Below, piece after piece: positions 1-5,390 of a stretch of DNA of 10,043 nt. Position 1 is the first letter of the stretch. Each line of letters opens with the position of its first letter. The position numbers and the translations under genes were made by a program. The notes beneath the pieces were generated by a model. That model did no database searches, was not told where the DNA came from, and worked only from the letters and a program-made list of their open reading frames with translations. The stretch is from Vibrio sp. (lineage in GTDB: Bacteria > Pseudomonadota > Gammaproteobacteria > Enterobacterales > Vibrionaceae), in NCBI GenBank assembly GCA_007124475.1, contig SLFB01000154.1, positions 1 to 10,043 of the forward strand, given 5' to 3'.

Positions 1-955
1 GTACTAGAGTAAAAGGCCACTCAATTCCTTTTACTAGAAAGCCAAAGTCACCAATGATGATATTGCGCCAAAAACCTGCTGGAACCACAGCTTCGACACC
101 TAAGCTGATCAAGGGTAAGAGCTGGCCGCGTACAATGGGTAGTAATACCTGCTGGCGTAATCCCATACCCAGTCCAACCACAAGTCCAAAACAAGCCGCG
201 AGGATCAGTAGCGCAAATAAAAGACCAGGCCAAGGACGTGAGAGACGCTCACCCCAGACTTCTCTTGAGGTCATTTGCAGAGCAGGCTGGCTGACTTTTT
301 TGGCGACTTCGCTGGCCCAGCGCCAACCCTGTGCAGTCATATCACGCGCTTCAGAAGCCGCTGGTGGTTGAGGGGCTGAGAAAGACAGCTCCTGTATCCA
401 ATCACTTAAGGCTTCACGTACCGGTATAAAGCTGCTTGACTGAATAGCAATGCAGGGAAGCAAAGGCGCTTTTAATGTGCTGGCCAGAGTTTTTAAATCG
501 ATATTGAGGCCTCGTTCTTGGGCAAGATCCAGCCGATTGATCAGCACCAACATAGGGAGGCCAAGGGTCTCTACTTGATGTAGCAAGTAGAGACTGGATT
601 CAAGGTTGCAGGCATCGAGGACAACAATCACCCCAGCAGGAGGCGCGCTGCTTAAATGAGCTTCTTGTGTATCTGAATCGCAATGGCTGCTGGCGGCCTG
701 AATGTCCCGACCTGTGAGCAGGTTGAGTGCAACGGCTTCAGCCTCATTGCAAGCGTCTAGTGTGTATATGCCCGGTACATCAATTAACTGGGCAGCGAAG
801 GGCATGTCTTCTAATGGGGCTGAATGATAGCTGACGGTAGCGCCAGGGTAGTTGGCGACATAAACCTGTCGGCCGGTTAGTTGATTGAATATAACACTTT
901 TGCCGATATTTGGCGCGCCGACAAGAAGCAGGCGCAAAGGTTCTTGCGACATCAT
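1..955 (-). CDS. feoB: FeoB-family ferrous iron transporter, N-terminal 318 residues (runs off window edge)
   Basis: Inner-membrane Fe(II) uptake protein with an N-terminal GTPase domain. The frame is open from the ATG at 955 to position 1, so the C-terminal membrane part is missing only because the window ends. Visible GTPase motifs are G1 GAPNIGKS (13-20), the switch region ANYPGATV (34-41), G3 DVPG (59-62) and G4 NRLD (140-143). The FeoB-typical stretch DACNLESSLYLLHQVETLG (114-132) is clear. A charged helical linker (about 200-240) leads into the first membrane segment (about 243-262), and GDFGFLVKGI (302-311) resembles the GDYGLLT-type segment of the FeoB subtype common in anaerobes and archaea, unlike the classical enterobacterial FeoB. 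The start overlaps the feoA stop (ATGA), so translation is coupled to feoA. The G1 motif is slightly unusual (usual form GNPNxGK). Family assignment is confident; subtype assignment is from memory of family sequences. Confidence 0.93.
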   Translation of the reverse strand, partial: MMSQEPLRLLLVGAPNIGKSVIFNQLTGRQVYVANYPGATVSYHSAPLEDMPFAAQLIDVPGIYTLDACNEAEAVALNLLTGRDIQAASSHCDSDTQEAHLSSAPPAGVIVVLDACNLESSLYLLHQVETLGLPMLVLINRLDLAQERGLNIDLKTLASTLKAPLLPCIAIQSSSFIPVREALSDWIQELSFSAPQPPAASEARDMTAQGWRWASEVAKKVSQPALQMTSREVWGERLSRPWPGLLFALLILAACFGLVVGLGMGLRQQVLLPIVRGQLLPLISLGVEAVVPAGFWRNIIIGDFGFLVKGIEWPFTLV

Positions 956-1215
956 TTAACTACCTCAACCAGTTGAATTTGCTCAGCTAATATCTGATCA
1001 AGTGCAAAAGTGCGCCCTTCAACGCGGCATAGCAATGGACCTTGCCACCAGTTGCGGGAAACATACTGCAGTTGCTTGCCTGGGCGAACACCTAGGGCGG
1101 CGAGCATAGGTAAATCGGGTGCTTGATGCACACGCCCTGCTTGACCAGGACGCAAGCTTAATAATGGCTGAGGGCAGGCAGCTTTAGTTTCGAGAGGTGT
1201 CAAGGGGATCAGCAT
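952..1215 (-). CDS. feoA: FeoA family protein
   Basis: Small SH3-like cytoplasmic partner of FeoB, 87 aa, a usual length for FeoA. The family pattern is visible: LRPGQAGRV (21-29), a helix containing LAALGVRPGKQLQYV (about 38-52), GPLLCRVEGRTFAL (59-72), and a final strand IQLVEV. The ATG at 1215 is preceded by GGA about six bases upstream and lies inside the last codons of the upstream membrane-protein gene (32-nt overlap). Its TGA overlaps the feoB ATG. FeoA proteins bind FeoB and are needed for its function in several bacteria; the role here is inferred from family and position. Nothing suggests a defect. Confidence 0.92.
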   Translation of the reverse strand: MLIPLTPLETKAACPQPLLSLRPGQAGRVHQAPDLPMLAALGVRPGKQLQYVSRNWWQGPLLCRVEGRTFALDQILAEQIQLVEVVK

Positions 1216-2176
1216 ACTTGTTCCATTGTTTGGGCAGTAAAAAAGTTAGACTAGCGAGGCCTGAGATGAATAAAGGGAGCCAAAAAGTAAATAAACGCGT
1301 GATTAAGCTGATCGTTAAGGCTTCGGCAGGGCTGAACCCACCCAGTGTCAGAATCAAGGTCATGCCGGCTTCAAAACTACCTAACCCACCGGGTAATAGG
1401 GGTAACATGCTAATTAAGTAGGCGACAAAAACAGCCAGACTAATGAGTAACCAAGGGGCAGGTAATCCTAATGACCAAGCCACCAGCACCACTTTCAGTG
1501 GGTAAGCCAGCCATACCAATGTGGACAGTATGATTGGGCTAACAGGAAGGCCTTCACTCATTAGCTGGCGGCTTTGACTGGCGACTCGGCTGAGACCGCT
1601 CAAAAATTTTGCTAGGACTGAATCGGGTCGACTCACCCAGCGGTTGGATAAGTGTTCGGCTGTCTGAGGCCAGATAACAAAAGCGCAGAGCAAAACAACC
1701 ACACTAAAAAGGCCAGCAAAACTCACATAGACTAACCAAGGAAGGCTCCAATACCATAGACTGACGGTCAGTAAAACTAAACAAATCAGCAGAAAAGGGA
1801 TCAATGACAAAAGCTTGCTGACGAGCATAGAAGCGGTGATCTGACTATAGCTCATGGTGGAATGTTTTTTGAGTAAATACACTCTAGCCGCTTCCCCACC
1901 TAGTTTAGACGAGGGAGTCAGGCTTTCCACCCATTGTCCAGCCAATTGGCAGGCTAGCACTAAAGAAAAACGACACTGAGCACCTTGGCGTAACAACAGT
2001 AGATGCCAAGCTTTGGCTGTGGCTGTTAGGGTGAGAAGCTGTAGTAGCCCGAGCCAAACAAGGTCGACTAGAGTTAGCTGCGCGACACTGTTCATCACCG
2101 AGGTCCAGCCTATTTGCTGAACTAAAACCACGATGAGTGACAGAGCCAATAACAATAAACAAAGTTTCTTTTTCAT
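1184..2176 (-). CDS. Flippase-like integral membrane protein (LPG-synthase TM-domain / UPF0104 family)
   Basis: A 330-aa hydrophobic protein with about eight predicted membrane spans. Two family signatures are visible: ESLTPSSKLGGEAARVYLL (84-102), matching the SLTP-x-GGE-R motif, and LPLLPGGLGSFEAG (258-271), the PGGLGxxE motif. These mark the membrane domain shared with MprF/lysylphosphatidylglycerol synthase and AglD-like proteins. No aminoacyl-transferase domain follows, so this is the membrane domain alone. Relatives are implicated in flipping lipids or lipid-linked substrates; the substrate here is unknown. The ATG at 2176 has an AAGG ribosome site about six bases upstream and overlaps the preceding gene's TGA by 4 nt. 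Its place directly before feoA in a Fur-controlled operon suggests a role in iron handling or envelope adjustment, but that is inference. Confidence 0.88.
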   Translation of the reverse strand: MKKKLCLLLLALSLIVVLVQQIGWTSVMNSVAQLTLVDLVWLGLLQLLTLTATAKAWHLLLLRQGAQCRFSLVLACQLAGQWVESLTPSSKLGGEAARVYLLKKHSTMSYSQITASMLVSKLLSLIPFLLICLVLLTVSLWYWSLPWLVYVSFAGLFSVVVLLCAFVIWPQTAEHLSNRWVSRPDSVLAKFLSGLSRVASQSRQLMSEGLPVSPIILSTLVWLAYPLKVVLVAWSLGLPAPWLLISLAVFVAYLISMLPLLPGGLGSFEAGMTLILTLGGFSPAEALTISLITRLFTFWLPLFISGLASLTFLLPKQWNKYADPLDTSRN

Positions 2177-2724
2177 GCTTGACCTTCTTTCTGAAACAGC
2201 AAAGTGGTATCAAAAGCTTGCATAGAATAGGACACACTTCCTTGAGGGAGCAAATTGTTGGGTAATTGCCCATAGTGCTGTGCATGTTTTGGCTTGGGCT
2301 GACGAACGAGTAATCGGCTCCCCGCTGGAGCCTGAGTTAACCAGCGTTGATAAATGGCTTGTTTGTTGTAGATCTGTAGGGTTATCAGAGCCACATCACA
2401 TTGGCTAAAATCAACCGCCTCTGCAGAGGTGTGCTGCCATTGGAATAAATCCGCGATCCCCATTTTTTTCGTTAGCTGTGAAGCGGTTTTCAATGCGGTT
2501 TCATCTTGATCAATCGCAGTGATATGCGTGATGCCTCTATTCACTCAATCAAATGCAGTGAAAGGAATGGCACCGCAGCCAATAAGAAACATACGGTCAC
2601 TGTTTTTTATTTGAGCTAATTCACTCTCTTGCTGTAACAAAGCTCGATATGGGCGCATATACAGACGCCCAAGACTAGGGTGTAGCGCTAGGCTTTTTTC
2701 TAGCCATCGAAAAGTGGTTTTCAT
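2173..2724 (-). pseudogene. Nicotianamine-synthase-like SAM-binding protein, copy 2, interrupted by in-frame TGA
   Basis: Reading from the ATG at 2724 gives 59 residues, an in-frame TGA at 2547-2545, and then the same frame stays open for 123 more codons to the stop at 2173. Read through, the product would be 183 codons, against 182 aa for its neighbour copy 1. It shows the SAM-binding loop IGCGAIPFTAF (48-58), an acidic strand end HITAIDQD (67-74), and APAGSRLLVRQP late in the protein. The two copies align without gaps over this core, and the TGA falls opposite Trp63 (TGG) of copy 1, so a single TGG-to-TGA change is the simplest cause. The start at 2724 is fixed by a GGGAGG ribosome site and an ATGA overlap. 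The GTG just after the TGA (2544) has no Shine-Dalgarno sequence. It could be a recent inactivation or a sequencing error. Confidence 0.8.
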
Positions 2725-3269
2725 GCAACCTCCCATTGGTCGGTGTCCTTCTGTAACAGTAGGCAACCGGCGGTTTGACGTTGAAGTGAGTCCAGAGGCA
2801 AGCTTTCATAGCCAACTTTAAGCCAAGGATGAGGCAGGCGAATCAATACTCGGGTCCCCGGTGCGAGTTGTGGCCATAAATGTTGAAGAATTTGCGCTTG
2901 TGGTGCTGCTTGAGCGGCTAAATGGATCAAACTGTAGCCAGAAGCGTCAATCTCACACCCTTCTTCACAGCGGATATCCACCTGCTGGGAAAGCTGATTG
3001 TCATCTAGCCACAAGCGTCCCTGGTGAACAATTTGTGGCTGATTATCGATGGCATCAACACAGGTTTGGGTTAGTTGAGACCAAGCCAGCGCGGTGAAAG
3101 GCAGGTAGCCAGCACCGATACACAAGACTTTTTCTTGAGGAAGTAATGTTACCAGGTGCGCTTCTTTTTGCACTCGATGAAGGTAATGTTGCCACTGCTT
3201 TTTTTGTAGCCAGGGCCAGTGCATTAGCGCCTTTTCGACCACCTGGGTCGCTTGCATTATAAGTTTCAT
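2721..3269 (-). CDS. Nicotianamine-synthase-like SAM-binding protein, copy 1 (intact)
   Basis: A 182-aa cytoplasmic protein with a Rossmann methyltransferase core. The loop KVLCIGAGYLPFTALAWS (47-64) matches the VGSGPLPLTS-type loop of nicotianamine synthases. It is followed by VDAIDNQ (71-77, acidic end of strand 2), GYSLIHLAAQA (111-121) and LAPGTRVLIRLPHPWLKVGY (135-154), in the same order and spacing style as the NAS segments with FLAALVG and MAPGALLMLRS. It is shorter than plant NAS or staphylopine-type CntL enzymes, mainly lacking most of the N-terminal helical region. NAS-type enzymes transfer aminobutyrate from SAM to make metal ligands; a plain methyltransferase is the main alternative. 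No opine dehydrogenase gene is seen in the window. The start is set by an ATGA overlap with the upstream gene; no strong ribosome site is seen, so it is probably coupled. The family link is by eye. Confidence 0.7.
   Translation of the reverse strand: MKLIMQATQVVEKALMHWPWLQKKQWQHYLHRVQKEAHLVTLLPQEKVLCIGAGYLPFTALAWSQLTQTCVDAIDNQPQIVHQGRLWLDDNQLSQQVDIRCEEGCEIDASGYSLIHLAAQAAPQAQILQHLWPQLAPGTRVLIRLPHPWLKVGYESLPLDSLQRQTAGCLLLQKDTDQWEVA
2729..2734 (-). promoter_or_regulatory. Strong ribosome binding site of SAM-binding copy 2
   Basis: The minus strand reads GGGAGG four bases before the ATG at 2724. Together with the ATGA overlap with copy 1, this fixes the start at 2724 rather than at a GTG or ATG further upstream. 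A near-perfect Shine-Dalgarno sequence in front of a gene with an early stop suggests the stop is recent. Confidence 0.75.
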
Positions 3270-3982
3270 GGCAGTTGAACAAATAAAGTGGTTCGATAAC
3301 GGACTTCTCGCACTCCCCAGCCAGTGTTTTCAACTACTCGGGCTGGAACGCGATATTCCCAGGTAAAAAGATGAGCCTTTGCTGGGGCCAGCGAGATCAG
3401 CGCCTCACCCTGATTATCGGTATTCAATGTCTCTGCAGGTAAGCGCAGTTCGCTCTCATCTTCAGACTGATACACTGAAATTTCAATATCAGGCACAGGC
3501 TGGCCTTGATGAAGCGCCTGTAACCGCCACGTGCTGTGACCATTTTTATGCCACTGAATGTCGGTTGGGTGGATTTCCAGCGCCAGTCCGGCAGGAGGCA
3601 CGCTGGCTTCAGGCAGTGATTCATTACCTAACCAGGTTTTGCCGAAGTCTCGAATTTCAGAAAGACGATAACGATAGGGTTCGCGGCTGAGTAAAAGCTG
3701 GTATAGCCCTGGCGTTTGAGGAGCAAGGGTTGCTGTATAGTAAGTCGCGTGCTCCGTCAGTGCGAGTACGGTGTGTTGACCCAGCGGAGTGATCACATTG
3801 AGGCTTAAGCTCGTTTGGTCACGGTCACTTAGCGCTTGGTCAGGATGGGCAAAATAAGCCGTGACCGGAGTGGGAGTACCTTGAATCAAATGTGTCGGAG
3901 CTTCAACCCAGATATTGTGGGCAAAGGTGAATGAAGTAAACAGGGTGGATAGCAAAAAAATAAAAGGATAAACGGGGCGCAT
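3266..3982 (-). CDS. Secreted DUF4198-like protein, first gene of the Fur-box operon
   Basis: A 238-aa exported protein. Residues 1-21 are a signal peptide (hydrophobic run YPFIFLLSTLFTSFTF, cleavage after FTFA), leaving a mature start of HNIWVEAPTHLIQG, the AH-x-x-W-E start typical of DUF4198 proteins. The rest looks like two beta-sandwich domains: an N-terminal one (about 22-125) and a C-terminal one (about 150-238) with GQPVPDIEISVY (160-171), TDNQGEALISL (188-198) and a final strand YRTTLFVQL. DUF4198 proteins are often found beside nickel, cobalt or other metal transporters; a periplasmic metal-binding or delivery role is inferred. The ATG at 3982 is chosen because AGGAAG lies six bases upstream and it gives a clean signal peptide. 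The ATG at 4012 is a weaker alternative, and the one at 4048 would lie across the Fur box. Its TGA overlaps the next gene's ATG. Confidence 0.82.
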   Translation of the reverse strand: MRPVYPFIFLLSTLFTSFTFAHNIWVEAPTHLIQGTPTPVTAYFAHPDQALSDRDQTSLSLNVITPLGQHTVLALTEHATYYTATLAPQTPGLYQLLLSREPYRYRLSEIRDFGKTWLGNESLPEASVPPAGLALEIHPTDIQWHKNGHSTWRLQALHQGQPVPDIEISVYQSEDESELRLPAETLNTDNQGEALISLAPAKAHLFTWEYRVPARVVENTGWGVREVRYRTTLFVQLP

Positions 3983-3988
3983 GGCCGA

Positions 3989-3994
3989 CTTCCT
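3989..3994 (-). promoter_or_regulatory. Ribosome binding site deciding the DUF4198 gene start
   Basis: The minus strand reads AGGAAG six bases before the ATG at 3982. This supports 3982 over the in-frame ATGs at 4012 and 4048. Confidence 0.65.
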
Positions 3995-4027
3995 TATGTC
4001 AGTCTTAGTCATGTGTAACCTGTAGTT

Positions 4028-4046
4028 GTTAATGATTATCATATTC
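4028..4046 (-). promoter_or_regulatory. Fur box
   Basis: The minus-strand 19-mer GAATATGATAATCATTAAC matches the classical Fur consensus GATAATGATAATCATTATC at 16 of 19 positions, including the complete central TGATAATCATTA. It lies just downstream of the predicted transcription start of the DUF4198-feoB operon, a position where bound Fe(II)-Fur would block transcription. The expected behaviour is induction under iron limitation. A second, weaker AT-rich Fur-like stretch overlaps the -35 region. Confidence 0.8.
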
Positions 4047-4064
4047 ATTTTAGTTTATAGGTGG

Positions 4065-4092
4065 ATATTAAATACTGATTTAAATCAATCAA
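4065..4092 (-). promoter_or_regulatory. Predicted sigma70 promoter of the iron operon
   Basis: On the minus strand a -35 TTGATT (4092-4087) is separated by 16 bases from a -10 TAATAT (4070-4065). The predicted transcription start is near 4058, so the Fur box at 4028-4046 would lie about 12 to 30 bases into the transcript. It is called by eye and not proven. Confidence 0.6.
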
Positions 4093-4149
4093 TATCATTG
4101 TGTGCTATCGACTAAACAGTCTTACCATGGGGCTTTGCTATAAGGTTGG

Positions 4150-4908
4150 CTATGTGTTTTCTTCAGTAAGTGATGGTGGAAAACGGTGCTTGACACGGTT
4201 CCAAGTCCAGCGGCCTAATAGCGGTAGCATACCGATCGCCGTTAAAGCCAGAAATAGCGTTACATCCATGAGTCCGGCCAGTGTTTCTAGCTCGCTAATA
4301 CGTTGGCCTGCATGAACAAAAACCAGAATTCCTGGCGTCACTGAAAGCGCGCTGATGATTGCATAAACTGAAAACTTCATTGGGGTAAGCGCGAAAGCCG
4401 AATTAATAATGAAGGACGGAAATACTTCGACAATGCGGAGTAGAAACAGAAAACCCGAGCCATACTCAGCAACTCCGTTTTCAATGAACGGCATGCGGTT
4501 TTTCAGTTTCAGCCAAACCAGATCACGAGCTGCGAATCGGCTGATAAGGAAAACGGCAGAAACCCCAACCACTACCGCAGTCCACACAAGCGCAACGCCA
4601 AGCCAGAACCCAAATAGCGCGCCAGCGAGAACGGTAATAACTCCAGTTCCAGGGATCGAGATAACAGCAAACAATAATCTAATAATAAATAATAAGATAA
4701 AGCTCTGTGCTGGATTGCGCGCAACCCATTGCTCAAGCGTTTCCAGTGATGCCTGTACGGTTTGAAGATCAATAAATCCGCCAGCAAATAGAAACACAAT
4801 GGCAGGCATGGTAACCAGTCCTAGACTGAACCAGGTAAACAGTCCCCTAGGGCCGTGACGCACAGGAATTTGATCAGAGACGGGATACCCCTTAGACACT
4901 TCGAACAC
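4150..4908 (-). CDS. TVP38/TMEM64 (VTT/DedA-superfamily) membrane protein
   Basis: A 252-aa polytopic inner-membrane protein. The family signature is visible as IPGTGVITVLAGALFGFWLG (85-104), followed by a glycine-rich membrane segment and a helix ending in SRFAARDLVW. A second conserved stretch, LLRIVEVFPSFIINSAFALTPMKF (about 156-179), corresponds to the LR-x-x-P-x-x-P/N-x-x-N motif. Relatives are proposed lipid scramblases or transporters; the substrate is not known. The GTG at 4908 gives the longest frame, but GTG at 4899 has AAGG eight bases upstream and is equally likely. The gene ends about 60 bp upstream of the iron operon promoter, so it is probably a separate unit, although no clear terminator is seen between them. 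Confidence 0.88.
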   Translation of the reverse strand: MFEVSKGYPVSDQIPVRHGPRGLFTWFSLGLVTMPAIVFLFAGGFIDLQTVQASLETLEQWVARNPAQSFILLFIIRLLFAVISIPGTGVITVLAGALFGFWLGVALVWTAVVVGVSAVFLISRFAARDLVWLKLKNRMPFIENGVAEYGSGFLFLLRIVEVFPSFIINSAFALTPMKFSVYAIISALSVTPGILVFVHAGQRISELETLAGLMDVTLFLALTAIGMLPLLGRWTWNRVKHRFPPSLTEENT

Positions 4909-4915
4909 CTTGCTC

Positions 4916-4944
4916 AGTATAATTTTAATGTTATATCATAACAA
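4916..4944 (-). promoter_or_regulatory. Possible promoter of the TVP38-family gene
   Basis: On the minus strand TTGTTA is followed after 17 bases by TATACT. The predicted start of transcription would fall almost on the GTG at 4908, which would leave a very short leader and favour the later GTG at 4899. Alternative -10 sequences (TATGAT) lie upstream in the same AT-rich stretch, so the exact boxes are uncertain. Confidence 0.35.
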
Positions 4945-5229
4945 AATCGGCGTTATTAAAACTCATTATCGTTTTAGAGTAAAGTTTTTTGCTTACTACT
5001 TAAGAGCTATAAGAAGGTGATTATGAGAAAAATTCGCTGAAAAAACCTTTGACTTAGCGTTCCGATGAGGGGGCAGGTGTTTTCCCAGTCCAGGCTACAC
5101 TGTTGAGAACGATTGATGTTTATAGGTAAGATGTCGACTCTTTTTTGTCATTAGGGTCTGTTGACTTTTTTAATCTGTAATCAACTTTAATGGGTTGGCT
5201 GTGAAATGACGCACTACACTTAAATTATC
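4945..5229. other. Intergenic region without a recognisable gene
   Basis: No credible coding frame, tRNA or known RNA is seen. It separates the divergent TVP38-family and protease genes. A possible plus-strand promoter starts with TTGACT at 5161, with ACTTTA (5184-5189) or TTTAAT (5186-5191) as a poor -10, which could serve the protease gene. Confidence 0.4.
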
Positions 5230-5357
5230 CATTCCCAAACTACTTGGCGTTGCAGGTAGGCGACCAGTGAGTTCATCCCCCTGAATATAGACAGACTCTA
5301 TGATTGGGGGGGAACGAACATCGGCAACACCCTGCAGCTTCAAATAGGAAGGGTATA
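5230..5357. repeat. ERIC element, near full length (about 128 bp)
   Basis: The element has ERIC-type outer arms (CCCAAACTACTTGG with TTGCAGGTAGGCGA on the left; CCCTGCAGCTTCAA and GGGTATA on the right) and the central palindrome GAGTTCATCCCC...TTGGGGGGGAACGAAC, the counterpart of the ERIC core. It is about as long as the canonical element (about 127 bp). ERICs are non-coding miniature repeats that fold as RNA hairpins and are common in Vibrio and enterics. It ends only 33 bp before the protease ATG. Confidence 0.85.
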
Positions 5358-5390
5358 ACGTATTGAACGTTGCCAGATAGTGAGGTGTTT

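Noticed and set aside
54..371. Plus-strand open frame opposite feoB
   Set aside because: Low-complexity, shadow-type translation lying over a clear FeoB coding frame.
1905..2285. 126-aa minus-strand open frame across the start of the flippase-like gene
   Set aside because: It overlaps two better-supported genes in another frame and its translation shows no family features.
2173..2544. Separate 123-aa protein starting at GTG 2544
   Set aside because: There is no Shine-Dalgarno sequence before the GTG, and the frame is a seamless continuation of the upstream 59 codons when aligned with the intact paralog.
2500..2560. TGA in SAM-binding copy 2 as a selenocysteine codon
   Set aside because: The paralog has Trp at this position, no clear SECIS-like hairpin follows the TGA, and no selenoprotein of this family is known to me. 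A point mutation is simpler.
4409..4765. Plus-strand 118-aa open frame opposite the TVP38-family gene
   Set aside because: Thr/Asn-rich antisense shadow of a conserved membrane-protein sequence.
5151..5170. Possible insertion-sequence end (AGGGTCTGTTGACTTT)
   Set aside because: It resembles some IS termini, but no matching inverted repeat, target duplication or transposase remnant is visible nearby.
5370..5390. TTG at 5370 as the protease start
   Set aside because: It would put a charged stretch before the signal peptide, while ATG 5391 has a well-placed GAGG ribosome site and gives a standard signal sequence.
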